A stretch of DNA of 34,031 bases from Lentilactobacillus parafarraginis DSM 18390 = JCM 14109 (GCF_001435895.1 NZ_AZFZ01000029.1:1-34031), one strand, 5' to 3'; shown: positions 1 through 8,423, counted from the stretch's first letter. Notes: generated by a model not told the origin, from the letters alone. A program made the numbers and translations.

Positions 1-72
1 AAGTGTCCAACTTGCAGGGTTCACTTCAATCATTTATGGTGGTTGAAACGGCTCTTTAAATTGTGCTTGATG

Positions 73-1278
73 CTAGTCCGTGAAGAAAAATGACTGATCA
101 TTATTATTTGAGTTTCCGGTTGGGTCGGTTTGGCCAATCACGATCGCATAACCGTTGGCATACCCGTCGCCATCGTTGGCAACGATTTGGCCTAAAATAT
201 CGGGAACGTTATCGATGATCTGAATGCCAATTTGATAATTTGCCATATTCGAACGTTTGGTAGCGTCGTAACCGGCTTCGTCTAAGAGTTGCTTAACGGC
301 TTTGAGCTTCTTTGCGTCCGACCACGTGGCGTGTTTCAGCAGGTAACGATCAATGGTTGGAAATGCCTTGATGTTGCTGTAGCCGCTGGTGCTGACAGGG
401 GTGACGTCCTCAGCACTCATAATTGACTGGTCCGCTGCGTCATAGTTATAAGCGGCGATTCGGGAAAGATTATAGTCAATTTTGCTGTAAGGAAATAAGT
501 CGGCAATGGCCTTGGTGAGTTTCTGATACTTTGCGGTTTTAACAAACTGGTTGTAGTCAGTGTCGCCCTGAAAGTCGTCGATTGGCACGTAATTTTGACC
601 GGTGTGGTTGGGATTCTTCCCGTGTTTAAGGTAGCCGTGCCAAACGTAGCCGCCGACGTCACGGCCATTACCCCGGAGCGTTCCGGTGACGTAATAGTAA
701 ACGGCGCGTTTATTGCCGTGGCGCATGACGACAGTTTCCGTTCGGTACCAGTTCATCCCGGGGAAGTTCTTGAGGTGAACGCGCACCTTGGTGTGATTAT
801 AGTTCCACATTTTGACGTCTTGACCATAGTAACGGGCGTAGTAGGATCCGGACTGGTTTGCCCACTTTTGCTTGATGATTTGGTAGCCTTTCGGGCTGTA
901 ACCACTGGCTAAGTTTCCTCGCCAGACATAACCACTGATTGAATTGGTGGTGTTTTTGACCAAATAATAAACCCGCTTATGCGAACCGTGTTTCAGGACA
1001 ACCGATTTTGAAAGAAACCAGGTTGTCGCCTGATAGTTCTTGAGATTATGCAATTTTTGGGTGTGTTGTTTGTTCCACATATAGGCTGTTTTTGAGGATT
1101 TGGCGTGAAAGGGTAGGCGGACAGCGTGTTTTTTATCGCTGTAAACATGCGAGTAATCCTTGGTTTTCACGATTTGGTAGCTGCTGGTTTTCTTGCTTGC
1201 AGCCTGTGTTTCCATTGGACTCACGGCAAGCCCAAATAAAAGTCCAAATGCAACAACAACGGCAGTGGGTCTTTTCAT
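73..1278 (-). CDS. Secreted protein with two Trp/Tyr-rich surface repeats
   Basis: This is a 401-residue protein of unknown function, predicted to be exported. I start it at the ATG at 1278 because AAAGGA lies 8 nt upstream and the product then opens with a clean Sec signal peptide (MKRPTAVVVAFGLLFGLAVS, likely cut after ETQA); the frame is open further upstream but that part has no signal-like sequence. Residues about 34-126 and 132-220 are two copies of one repeat. Each opens with YQI-(V/I)-K, contains MWN, and ends with GYVWRGNL or GYVWHGYL. Basic, aromatic repeats of this kind in lactobacilli are usually assumed to bind the cell wall; that is inference here. The C-terminal 170 residues form a separate acidic region that I do not recognise. 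No LPXTG anchor or catalytic motif is visible. The gene is monocistronic and reads toward the left edge. Confidence 0.8.
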   Translation of the reverse strand: MKRPTAVVVAFGLLFGLAVSPMETQAASKKTSSYQIVKTKDYSHVYSDKKHAVRLPFHAKSSKTAYMWNKQHTQKLHNLKNYQATTWFLSKSVVLKHGSHKRVYYLVKNTTNSISGYVWRGNLASGYSPKGYQIIKQKWANQSGSYYARYYGQDVKMWNYNHTKVRVHLKNFPGMNWYRTETVVMRHGNKRAVYYYVTGTLRGNGRDVGGYVWHGYLKHGKNPNHTGQNYVPIDDFQGDTDYNQFVKTAKYQKLTKAIADLFPYSKIDYNLSRIAAYNYDAADQSIMSAEDVTPVSTSGYSNIKAFPTIDRYLLKHATWSDAKKLKAVKQLLDEAGYDATKRSNMANYQIGIQIIDNVPDILGQIVANDGDGYANGYAIVIGQTDPTGNSNNNDQSFFFTD

Positions 1279-1404
1279 CAACAAAATCCTTTCCAACTTT
1301 GATTGATACATATTTATGATTAATATAGCATAACTAATTTGAAAATGGCGTTGAAAGCCAATTGATCCGCGTAATTTTAGCAAAAGTTACGAATTCGGCC
1401 ACCC

Positions 1405-1440
1405 AAAAAGGCTGAGTATCCGACGCGCGAATACTCAGCC
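1405..1440 (-). terminator. Rho-independent terminator
   Basis: On the minus strand a 10-bp stem (GGCTGAGTAT pairing with ATACTCAGCC, 11-nt loop) is followed by five T. It sits just after the small membrane protein gene and before the upstream end of the secreted repeat protein gene. Confidence 0.85.
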
Positions 1441-1466
1441 CTCAATTGTGACAAATATGGATCGAT

Positions 1467-1649
1467 TCAGTTTGAATCCGTTGCGACTAGCGAATATAGA
1501 ACCATGACCAGCCCGATTAATGTGCAGATGACATGGTACCACCAAAAGCCACCAAGCACGGGAGATCCGGTCATCATTAAGAGATTGCCTAAGATAACGA
1601 GGCCACACCAAAACGGGAATGTTTTGTAGAAATGTCGATTGAAAGTCAT
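1467..1649 (-). CDS. Small two-helix membrane protein
   Basis: A 60-residue hydrophobic protein of unknown function starting MTFNRHFYKTF. Two hydrophobic segments can be seen, around residues 10-28 and 34-53, joined by a short loop containing GGFWWYH. I chose the ATG at 1649 because AGAGTGG lies 9 nt upstream; in-frame ATGs at 1658 and further upstream are possible but would overlap that site. A strong terminator directly downstream supports a real transcription unit. Proteins of this size and layout are common and uncharacterised in lactobacilli, so no function is assigned. Confidence 0.55.
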   Translation of the reverse strand: MTFNRHFYKTFPFWCGLVILGNLLMMTGSPVLGGFWWYHVICTLIGLVMVLYSLVATDSN

Positions 1650-1765
1650 TATAATCATCCACTCTATCATTGATAAGTAATTAATTCACAATACCTACCA
1701 TAATCGTAAATCATAACCGATATGAAGGCAATTAAGATGTCTTATAAAGTGGGTTGGACTTTGAC

Positions 1766-3502
1766 TCATCGAGGACGCTGCTGTTTTGATGGCATCATTA
1801 GCATAATCAATCCAAAGAGGCTGAGGAGAATGACTGTGCTGGTCATTAAGAAGTTTTCATAGACGACATGAATTTTGTGCGGGCCTGAGGATATATGGTT
1901 AATTGTTAATAGGCTTCGGTGGGACTTTGATAGGGGTATGGATTTGCCATCTAGCGTGACACGATAATGGGCATTGTAAATGGCAAATGGAAGTTCAACG
2001 TGAGAAAGTGGGTTTTGACCATCGATTGAGATCGTCGCTTGATTTGGACCGCTTTGTATTTTTGTTGGGATCACAACGTTAGTATTGCCGATTATTGCGT
2101 AGTGTTCCGGAGCGGCAACGGTGTCAAAACTGCTTCTCATCTTTTGAGGCAAATAATCCGCAACGCCAATGTGACCCATGAGGTTTTCGTATTCATACTG
2201 ATTGGTGATTTTATACCACGCAAGTCCCTTATGGTAGCTAAATCCCTGGGATTTACTCAGTTGGTAGTTAATTTCTGGCGAGCTAATCTCGAATTTAATA
2301 TGATTATGTTGAACATCGAGAGACAATAACACAGTGACCAGCAAAATAACGGCGACCAACGAACCTCGAAGACGACGGGAAGCGATTTCTCTTAATAATT
2401 CAGTTATTGCGACGCTAAAAATAACCGTTAAGAAAAATTGTGGAAAAATCAAAAGACGCCATGGAAATTGAATAAGTCGAAGTGGTGTTGATTGAAACGC
2501 ATGCCATGGAACCAGGGAACTGCTGATTAAAAAATAAGCAATTGATAGCCACAATAAGGGTCTTAAAAATCTTGTCAGACGTCGATAATAAACAATGCCA
2601 AGCAAGAATCCGGCCAATGAAAAAAGGGTAATGCCATATGTGATTTGGTTCGTCAATGTCTGTGACAAATAGCGGGTTATCGATACTCCGTTCAAAGCAA
2701 AAGCATACGGTGTTACCAATTGAGTTCTTGAGAAGTTGAAGGCAGGAAGCCAAAAGCTGATTGTCAAAAGAATCGTAAGACTAACGGCTTTTGCCAATTG
2801 AAAAAATTTAAATTTTGAAAGTTCATGATAATTGATAATTGTGATGATGACAAACGTACAAATTAAAAAGATGGTGTTTAACACGTGGCTGAGACAAATC
2901 AACGTCACACCAAGGGCCAGCATTTTATACTTACCAAATTTTAACCAATGATAAAGTCCGGCAAATGCTAATGGCAAGAAAATAAGACTGTACGTAATCC
3001 CGATATCACCCATATAAAAGTTATAATTAACAGTCATCCCCGAAAGCATGTATACGGCGGCAAAAATATAGGCAGACAGCCGACGATTAATCACTGACTG
3101 ATAACTGTAAAGGGCGATTATCAGTCCTAAAAACGAGCTGAAGATCATGCCAACATAATAGCTCACAATCGGCTGACCAATTATCAATCGACAAAGTGCG
3201 AACGGGTACAGTGGCAGCTTGGGGTATAAGCTCATGACCGCTGAGCCGTTTTGGTTGAATGTATAAGTTGCGATCGCCGGTAAGAAGTTAAGATGGCGCA
3301 AAGTTTGATAGACTTCCTCAATTCGCTGGAGGTGAAATTGCAAGTCTTGGGCCCCAAAAAGCCAACCATATCTGGCAAACAAAATGACATTTAGAATGCT
3401 AAAAATAACAAACGATCCCAGAATCAGGCCATCACGCTTCCAAAAACGGGTGGTGAATAAGTGATTTTCATGAGTGGATGAACCAACTTGTTTATGAGTC
3501 AC
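1766..3502 (-). CDS. GT-C-type membrane protein, PTPS-related/YfhO-like
   Basis: A 578-residue polytopic membrane protein with roughly a dozen hydrophobic helices and a C-terminal beta-rich outer segment closed by one last helix. After the first helix (about residues 28-48) the loop reads AQDLQFHLQRIEEVYQ, resembling the D-x-x-FH-x-x-RI motif of the bacterial 6-pyruvoyl-tetrahydropterin-synthase-related membrane family, which has a GT-C glycosyltransferase layout. An ADYLP motif near residue 450 also occurs in that family. By family it may transfer a sugar from a polyprenyl-phosphate donor to an outer acceptor; substrate and acceptor are unknown. It starts at GTG with AAAGGAGATATC in front and lies 18 nt downstream of another GT-C gene, so the two are probably co-transcribed. 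YfhO-type lipoteichoic acid glycosylation is a possible parallel, but the match is only motif-level. Confidence 0.7.
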   Translation of the reverse strand: MTHKQVGSSTHENHLFTTRFWKRDGLILGSFVIFSILNVILFARYGWLFGAQDLQFHLQRIEEVYQTLRHLNFLPAIATYTFNQNGSAVMSLYPKLPLYPFALCRLIIGQPIVSYYVGMIFSSFLGLIIALYSYQSVINRRLSAYIFAAVYMLSGMTVNYNFYMGDIGITYSLIFLPLAFAGLYHWLKFGKYKMLALGVTLICLSHVLNTIFLICTFVIITIINYHELSKFKFFQLAKAVSLTILLTISFWLPAFNFSRTQLVTPYAFALNGVSITRYLSQTLTNQITYGITLFSLAGFLLGIVYYRRLTRFLRPLLWLSIAYFLISSSLVPWHAFQSTPLRLIQFPWRLLIFPQFFLTVIFSVAITELLREIASRRLRGSLVAVILLVTVLLSLDVQHNHIKFEISSPEINYQLSKSQGFSYHKGLAWYKITNQYEYENLMGHIGVADYLPQKMRSSFDTVAAPEHYAIIGNTNVVIPTKIQSGPNQATISIDGQNPLSHVELPFAIYNAHYRVTLDGKSIPLSKSHRSLLTINHISSGPHKIHVVYENFLMTSTVILLSLFGLIMLMMPSKQQRPR

Positions 3503-3520
3503 GATATCTCCTTTGTGGGC

Positions 3521-5176
3521 TTATTTTCGTTTCAACAACCAATAGGTCACGTTGGCACTCTCGAAATTCTGGGTGTGATTGGTGACCACGCGGTAATTTT
3601 TGAGTAGCGGCTTAGCAATCTTTTTGGTTCCTGGATTGATATTACCGCTGATAATTTTGCCAGCCATATTGGGGCTGCCGTTCCACTTGTTAATTTGCTT
3701 ACCAGCCGGGGTATTTAGAACCACCCACTGAACCTGATGCTTTTTGATGACATTCAGTTGACTGTCCAGAATTTCGGGCGCCTTACTATGCGGAATGTTA
3801 TAGTTCTGGAAATAGTAAGTACTCGGCAGGGCGCCGGACGTGGTGTAAAAGCCCATGTCAATTGAACCGTAATTGAGCATTGTTGGTCGGCCCTTACTTT
3901 GGGCCCGCATGATACGGCCAAACTCAATTTGGGCGGGCTGCTGCGGTTTGTTGGTCTGATTAAGGGTAACGGAACCGTTATTCGGAAAGATTCGCGAACT
4001 TAAAATGTTGTCGTTGACCCCCAAAACGAGGAAGAAACTGAGCAGTGCGCAACTGATTAGGACCATGGATTCGTTTTTCTCGGTAATTTTGACGTCGAAC
4101 CGCTTAATCGCGTTGATCAGTGCAAACACCCCGGGGATAACCAGGTACGGGAAGAAGGCGAGTTCATAGTACTGGTACACTTGCCCAGAATGGTAGCCGT
4201 AGACAATGAAAGCCGCGTTGACGACCATCATCATGACAAATAACATTTTGCCCCAAGCTGATTTGAATGCCGACCGACTGAACAATAGGTAAACGTATCC
4301 CAGAAAACCGCAGAGAAAGATCAACGGATCCTGGCGAAGAAAGCTGCTGTAAATGGTCAGTGACTCGATGAACTTAGCGAATACCGAGTTGTTTGACAGC
4401 ATGTAAATGTGCATGTTTTCGTAAAAGTAAACGTGAAAGAAATCGCCAAGGGAGTGAGTTGCCAGGAAGAAGATTAACCAGGGACCAACGGCAATCGCAA
4501 ACCCCAGCGCGCTCCAGCCAATGAGTTTGGAAATTTCCGGCCACATTTTTTTCTTAACGTAGTACCCAAACATTGCCAGGTAAAAGATGATCCAGCCACC
4601 CAGTAAGGTGTATTTCATCAAAAAGGTCAGCCCAACTAAAAACCCTTGAAGCGTCCAGTCCCAGCGCACAATCACAAATTGATTGCGGTCCGCTTTTAGT
4701 AAGGTGTAAATGAGTGACAGCATCGCTGCAAACAGCAGTGATTCCACCGTATCACCATAGTTATAGTAAGGGTGAAACAGTTGAAATAGTGGCATTAAAA
4801 TTGCAATCGCGCACGCCGCGAGTTGATAAGTATACATTCTGGCGATTTTATAAACTATGTACATTGATAGAAATAGACTCAGCACTTCAAACGGGAACAT
4901 CCCCAGAAGGGAGTGACCGTTGAAGAGGGACGCGATGCCGTGAATCAGGTAAACATAGGGGCCTTTTTGTTCGAAAACGTCCTTATATGGCAGAATTCCG
5001 TGCATTAGGGCCTTGCCAACCGTGAAGAAACAGTTGTTATCTGGAGAATAGTCGAAGTAAAATAGCGGCGACGTATAACTAGCAAACCCCATGAACCAAA
5101 TGCTGATAATGAGGAAAAACAGCAGGTAGGCGCGTTTGGACAGCCAATCCTTTATCTTTACAAACACAATAATCAC
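3521..5176 (-). CDS. GT39/ArnT-like membrane glycosyltransferase
   Basis: A 551-residue integral membrane protein with about 11-12 hydrophobic helices. The first outer loop (about residues 40-80) reads SPDNNCFFTVGKALMHG followed by PYKDVFEQKGP, the pattern of GT39/PMT-like enzymes in Gram-positives (D near a membrane helix, then PYKD-x-F-x-x-KGP). Such enzymes transfer a sugar from a lipid-phosphate donor on the outer membrane face. The C-terminal 150 residues form a soluble outer domain containing GSIDMGFYTTSG and LKNYRVV, typical of the family. The GTG at 5176 is used; its ribosome site is weak (GAGAATTGA). A TATACT box (5205-5210, minus strand) could be its -10 element. It is the first gene of the operon with the PTPS-related protein. 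Substrate unknown. Confidence 0.78.
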   Translation of the reverse strand: MIIVFVKIKDWLSKRAYLLFFLIISIWFMGFASYTSPLFYFDYSPDNNCFFTVGKALMHGILPYKDVFEQKGPYVYLIHGIASLFNGHSLLGMFPFEVLSLFLSMYIVYKIARMYTYQLAACAIAILMPLFQLFHPYYNYGDTVESLLFAAMLSLIYTLLKADRNQFVIVRWDWTLQGFLVGLTFLMKYTLLGGWIIFYLAMFGYYVKKKMWPEISKLIGWSALGFAIAVGPWLIFFLATHSLGDFFHVYFYENMHIYMLSNNSVFAKFIESLTIYSSFLRQDPLIFLCGFLGYVYLLFSRSAFKSAWGKMLFVMMMVVNAAFIVYGYHSGQVYQYYELAFFPYLVIPGVFALINAIKRFDVKITEKNESMVLISCALLSFFLVLGVNDNILSSRIFPNNGSVTLNQTNKPQQPAQIEFGRIMRAQSKGRPTMLNYGSIDMGFYTTSGALPSTYYFQNYNIPHSKAPEILDSQLNVIKKHQVQWVVLNTPAGKQINKWNGSPNMAGKIISGNINPGTKKIAKPLLKNYRVVTNHTQNFESANVTYWLLKRK

Positions 5177-5217
5177 TCAATTCTCAAAAAAGTTTTATAG
5201 AAATAGTATAATTGATC

Positions 5218-5246
5218 TTAACAAAAGATTAAATACATATTATGAT
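5218..5246 (+). promoter_or_regulatory. Promoter for the Lys/Ala-rich secreted protein
   Basis: TTAACA (5218-5223), a 17-nt spacer, then TATGAT (5241-5246) match sigma-A elements. The -10 lies inside a short palindrome (ACATAT, TATG, ATATGT; 5235-5250) that could be an operator. The 174-nt gap between the divergent genes also holds a TATACT box on the minus strand for the glycosyltransferase operon. Confidence 0.55.
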
Positions 5247-5350
5247 ATGTAATTAAGGATGTAGGGCTTGAACATTTTAACCGATGAATCATTGTTTGTA
5301 CCAAATTAACTAATTTATTTGGAATAACATAACTCGGAGGGTATTCATAC

Positions 5351-5920
5351 ATGAAGAAAACTTTACTATATCTAACAGCAGCCGTTACCTTATTTTCCGT
5401 TGGCAGTGTAGCTTCAGCAAGCTTACATACCAACAACACTGACAACGTCACCGCCACTGCCACTAGTGGTTCAGGTGTGACTGCAACCAGCGGCTCAACG
5501 GTCACTGTTTCCAGCTCATCGACGCCAACTAGCGAATCATCAAGCACCACACCAGTTACCACTACAACCTCAGCTGCCTCAAAGAAGGCCAAAGCTGTTA
5601 AGTCAGCTAAGGCCGCCGTTGCCAAAGCTAAGGCATCCGCTAACAAGGCCAAGGCTTCATACAAGAAAGCCAAGAAGGCTTCAACTAAGGCCAAGTACCT
5701 TAAGTCATACAAGAAGGCCTATGCTTCTTACAAGAAGGCTCAAGCTAAGTTAGCAACTTTGAAGCACCCAACGGCCGTTAAGAATGCTAAAGCAAAGGTT
5801 GCCAAGGCTAAGGCTTCATACAAGAAAGCCAAGAAGGCTGCAACTAAAGCTAAGTATCTTAAGGCTTACAAGGCTGCCACAGCTAACCTTAACAAAACCT
5901 ACGTTAAGTACGGCAAGTAA
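5351..5920 (+). CDS. Secreted Lys/Ala-rich repeat protein
   Basis: A 189-residue exported protein. GGAGG lies about 10 nt before the ATG. Residues 1-23 form a signal peptide (MKKTLLYLTAAVTLFSVGSV, cut near ASA). Residues 24-75 are Ser/Thr-rich and look like a disordered linker. Residues 76-189 are very rich in Lys, Ala and Tyr, with two units built on ASYKKAKKA followed by TKAKYLK. A 27-nt stretch of the first unit (5654-5680) recurs exactly at 5813-5839, an offset of 53 codons. The product would be strongly basic and probably helical, and could bind anionic wall polymers such as teichoic acids; that is inference. No anchor motif is seen. It is monocistronic, with a terminator right behind it. 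Confidence 0.8.
   Translation: MKKTLLYLTAAVTLFSVGSVASASLHTNNTDNVTATATSGSGVTATSGSTVTVSSSSTPTSESSSTTPVTTTTSAASKKAKAVKSAKAAVAKAKASANKAKASYKKAKKASTKAKYLKSYKKAYASYKKAQAKLATLKHPTAVKNAKAKVAKAKASYKKAKKAATKAKYLKAYKAATANLNKTYVKYGK
5654..5839 (+). repeat. Direct repeat inside the Lys/Ala-rich gene
   Basis: The 27 nt at 5654-5680 and 5813-5839 are identical, and flanking codons continue the similarity (ASYKKAKKA then TKAKYLK in both). The offset of 159 nt is a whole number of codons, consistent with in-frame duplication. Confidence 0.85.
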
Positions 5921-5930
5921 TTCGAAACAA

Positions 5931-5963
5931 AACGTGTAATCTGCGTGATTACACGTTGCTTTT
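5931..5963 (+). terminator. Rho-independent terminator
   Basis: A perfect 10-bp stem (AACGTGTAAT with ATTACACGTT, 7-nt loop) followed by GCTTTTT, 10 nt after the stop codon of the Lys/Ala-rich protein gene. Confidence 0.85.
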
Positions 5964-6015
5964 TGCACAGCATGGTTAGGCACAGACTTGGTTAAAGTGG
6001 CTTACATCCGACATT

Positions 6016-6056
6016 AAAAAATCCGCTTCCAAAATCATTTGGAAGTGGATTTTTTT
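6016..6056 (-). terminator. Bidirectional terminator after the MetE-like gene
   Basis: A long stem (AATCCGCTTCCAAA with TTTGGAAGTGGATT, one G-T type pair) is flanked by A-tracts on one side and T-tracts on the other, so it can stop transcription in either direction. It lies about 35 nt beyond the stop codon of the minus-strand MetE-like gene. Confidence 0.8.
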
Positions 6057-6091
6057 AAGTTCTAATGGTCCTTTTCGGGCCAAGGCACGCG

Positions 6092-7219
6092 TTAAACGTC
6101 CCAGACCTTCTCGGCAATTCGCTTAACCAGTTGCAGTTTAGCCCACTGCTGTTCAGCCGTTAGCTTATTGCCTTCTTCAGTTGATGCAAAGCCGCATTGG
6201 GTTGACAGCGCCAAATTTTCGAGCGGCACCTGAGCACTCGCTTCATGAATCCGGTTGATTACCTGATCGGCATCTTCGAGTTTCGGATCTTTGGAGGTGA
6301 TAAGCCCAAGAACCAAGCGTTTGTTGTGATCGCCATTCCAGATCCGGCTCAGCGGTTTAAAGTTACCAGAACGGGAGTTGTCATACTCTAAGAACAGCCC
6401 GTCGTAGTGAAGTTCGCCCAGATAGTCGGCGATGTCATCGTAACCACCGGAGAACAGGTAAGTGGACTTGAAGTTGCCCCGGCAAATATGGGTGGTTACC
6501 GTTAGATCATCCGGGAGCCCTGTCAACAGTTGGTTAATCACGTGAACGGCATCCTCAGCCATTTTCACGTACTTTTGGTGTTCATCGGCATCTCCAACAG
6601 TTTCGTTTAATTGACTGATTAGAAACGCCCACGTTGTGTCGTCTAGTTGGATGTAGCGACAGCCAAGATCATAAAAATGTTGAATAGTTTCGTGGTAGGC
6701 AGCAGCCAGATCGGTGAGATAGGCGTCCCAGGAATCGTAAAATTTAGCCCAGTTATCACTACGGTTATCGCGAAACATCATTGTTGGTGATGGAATGGTT
6801 TGTTTAGGGGTGACGCCATCCGGGGTAATCGATTGCAAGAACTGGAAACTATCAAAGAAGGGATGGTTGGGGTTATAGGCGATCTTATCAACCAGGTCCG
6901 CGTTATCGGTTCGCGTTTTGCTGCCGTGGAATTTGTAACTCTTGTGATAGTCGTAATGGCCGACGCCACCGAGTCCCCACAGAAAGTCCAAATGCCACCA
7001 GGAACGGTTGAATTCACCATCGGTAACGTCCTTTAAACCCAATTCAACCTGTTTGTTAACGATTTTCTTGGTTTCTTCATGTTGAATCGCCCGCAGCTGC
7101 TTTTCGTCAATCGCCCCGTCCTTGAATTGTTTGTGGGCGTCCTTTAGCGCTTGGGTTCGCAGTAAGCTTCCCACAACGTCGTAACGGTATGGAAATTTAA
7201 CTTGAGTTGCTTCTGTCAT
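6092..7219 (-). CDS. MetE C-domain-like methionine synthase (YxjG/YxjH type)
   Basis: A 375-residue protein of the cobalamin-independent methionine synthase superfamily, in the short single-domain form (compare YxjG/YxjH of Bacillus), about half the length of full MetE. Expected activity is methyl transfer to homocysteine or a related thiol in the cytoplasm. The zinc site can be read: H244 and C246 in THICRGN, E278 in FLEYD, and C342 in STQCGFAS. The acidic motif QLDDTTW at 191-197 is also typical. The ATG at 7219 has AGGAGG 7 nt upstream. The gene lies behind a T-box whose specifier reads ATG, so expression should rise when tRNA-Met is uncharged, which agrees with a role in methionine supply. 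The methyl donor cannot be read from sequence. Confidence 0.88.
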   Translation of the reverse strand: MTEATQVKFPYRYDVVGSLLRTQALKDAHKQFKDGAIDEKQLRAIQHEETKKIVNKQVELGLKDVTDGEFNRSWWHLDFLWGLGGVGHYDYHKSYKFHGSKTRTDNADLVDKIAYNPNHPFFDSFQFLQSITPDGVTPKQTIPSPTMMFRDNRSDNWAKFYDSWDAYLTDLAAAYHETIQHFYDLGCRYIQLDDTTWAFLISQLNETVGDADEHQKYVKMAEDAVHVINQLLTGLPDDLTVTTHICRGNFKSTYLFSGGYDDIADYLGELHYDGLFLEYDNSRSGNFKPLSRIWNGDHNKRLVLGLITSKDPKLEDADQVINRIHEASAQVPLENLALSTQCGFASTEEGNKLTAEQQWAKLQLVKRIAEKVWDV

Positions 7220-7258
7220 AATTAACTCCTCCTAAAATAGTATTCATAATCAGCTTAC

Positions 7259-7512
7259 AAAAAAAGCATTCGCCCCTAACTGCCAGTTGACAGCTAAGGG
7301 GCGAATGCTCGCGTTACCACCCTTGTTCACACCTACTGGAGGTGCCTTAACGATACCAAATGATATCCGGGAAGTTAACGGTTCCTACCGATGATTCTGC
7401 GTGAACAAAACCATGTAAACGGGAGCTCATCTTCACCGGAAACCCCATGCCCGATTCCATCAGCCGAGCTTTCTGAAATGGGTGCTGCCGGTTACTCTTC
7501 TCCTTAAAGTTC
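7259..7512 (-). promoter_or_regulatory. T-box riboswitch, methionine specifier
   Basis: On the minus strand the leader begins near 7512 with a stem I containing GAAGATGAGC. The ATG there (7430-7428) is placed as the specifier codon for methionine. The T-box core AGGGTGGTAACGCG lies at about 7323-7310; its TGGT can pair with the ACCA end of uncharged tRNA, which fits A as discriminator base. It overlaps a terminator with a 12-bp stem (arms 7297-7308 and 7266-7277) and seven T (7265-7259). The canonical core has ACC where this one has AAC. The leader fills most of the 380-nt gap before the MetE-like gene. Confidence 0.92.
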
Positions 7513-7542
7513 TAAATTCGTAAGCTAATCAAATTTTAATCT

Positions 7543-7571
7543 AGGATAGCTTAAAACTCGGTGAAAGTCAA
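7543..7571 (-). promoter_or_regulatory. Promoter of the T-box/MetE-like unit
   Basis: On the minus strand TTGACT (7571-7566), a 17-nt spacer and TATCCT (7548-7543). Transcription would begin about 25 nt before the T-box stem I. Confidence 0.7.
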
Positions 7572-7599
7572 TTCTTCAAACATCACGGGACGTGGATCC

Positions 7600-8265
7600 T
7601 TAATCAGTCTGAGGTTTGTTCTTGAAACCGACCATCATAACGATGAGAAAAATATTAATCACCATTGCGACTAACAAAACATTCGGCCCAACGGCATGGA
7701 GCCAGTACGCGCTAAATATGATTCCGAGCACAAACATCATGATGCCGCTCAAGAAGAACCCCGCCTGTAAGAGTGCTTGGTGATTGCGGCTAAAAATGGC
7801 TTCATAAACGTTGTTGGAAAAGTTCTTGAGGTTTCCGGTCATAATGCCGTTATTGACGCTGGTGCCGCCAATTTTATTGAAAACCGTTAACTCGTAACCG
7901 GAAAAGAACCCCAGGATAAATAAAATCGTCAATTCACCAGCGCCTAATAGAATGGTGCCGTCAACAATTGCCAGTAATAAAGTGCTGAATGCTAATAGGA
8001 TGATAAACCGATTTCGGTCAGAAAATGGCAAGTGCTTAGCAGCTTGGGAGATAAACGCTCCGATTAAAAACCCAATGAGGACCGGCAGGCGCACGTAAGC
8101 GGTTTGCCAGCCCTTAGAGACTAACTCGTAAGCGAAAACGACCAGGTTTCCGGTTTGCGCACTCACAAACGAGCCGGCAAAGTTCTGAAAGGTATAGGCG
8201 TCAATGGCCCCCATGATGAAGGTTTGAAAGAGGGTTGTCAGGCTATTCTTGGTTGAAAAGGTCAT
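7600..8265 (-). CDS. DUF1275 (YoaK-like) membrane protein
   Basis: A 221-residue membrane protein with six or so hydrophobic helices. The N-terminal portion carries the signature of the DUF1275/YoaK family: DAYTFQNFAGSFVSAQTGNL near residues 21-40, and GGTSVNNGIMTGNLKN near residues 133-148, a second T-G-N element that mirrors the first. The family is widespread and of unknown function; transport of a small molecule has been proposed. The ATG is preceded by AGGAGGAATTAGCG, a good ribosome site. The gene is divergent from the B6 unit and has no obvious operon partner. No terminator is clear between its stop and the T-box promoter, which overlaps this short gap. Confidence 0.85.
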   Translation of the reverse strand: MTFSTKNSLTTLFQTFIMGAIDAYTFQNFAGSFVSAQTGNLVVFAYELVSKGWQTAYVRLPVLIGFLIGAFISQAAKHLPFSDRNRFIILLAFSTLLLAIVDGTILLGAGELTILFILGFFSGYELTVFNKIGGTSVNNGIMTGNLKNFSNNVYEAIFSRNHQALLQAGFFLSGIMMFVLGIIFSAYWLHAVGPNVLLVAMVINIFLIVMMVGFKNKPQTD

Positions 8266-8344
8266 CGCTAATTCCTCCTGAACACATCAAAGCAAACAAT
8301 CCGACCTATGCACCCTAATTTTCTCACTTTCGGCTAAATCTTGG

Positions 8345-8423
8345 TATAATTAGGCTACTTTTAATGAGAATTGGATCCATTTTCTGAGTGAACTATTAAT
8401 TTCAGGTCATTCTGCGGTACAAT
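8345..8423 (+). promoter_or_regulatory. Possible tandem -10 boxes before the B6 unit
   Basis: Two related strings occur here: GGTATAATTAGGCTA (from 8343) and GGTACAATAGGCTGG (from 8416). Each contains a -10-like hexamer (TATAAT 8345-8350; TACAAT 8418-8423), but neither has a good -35 at 17 nt. They may be tandem promoters, or a repeated regulator site overlapping promoters. Confidence 0.35.

Noticed and set aside
595-912. 105-codon open frame on the plus strand opposite the secreted repeat protein.
   Set aside because: Antisense to a gene with signal peptide and repeats; the product is a Val-rich mirror of that frame, with no ribosome site.
5218-5712. 164-codon minus-strand frame rich in Ala/Leu/Val.
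   Set aside because: It is antisense to the Lys/Ala-rich secreted protein, whose signal peptide, ribosome site and terminator all support the plus strand.
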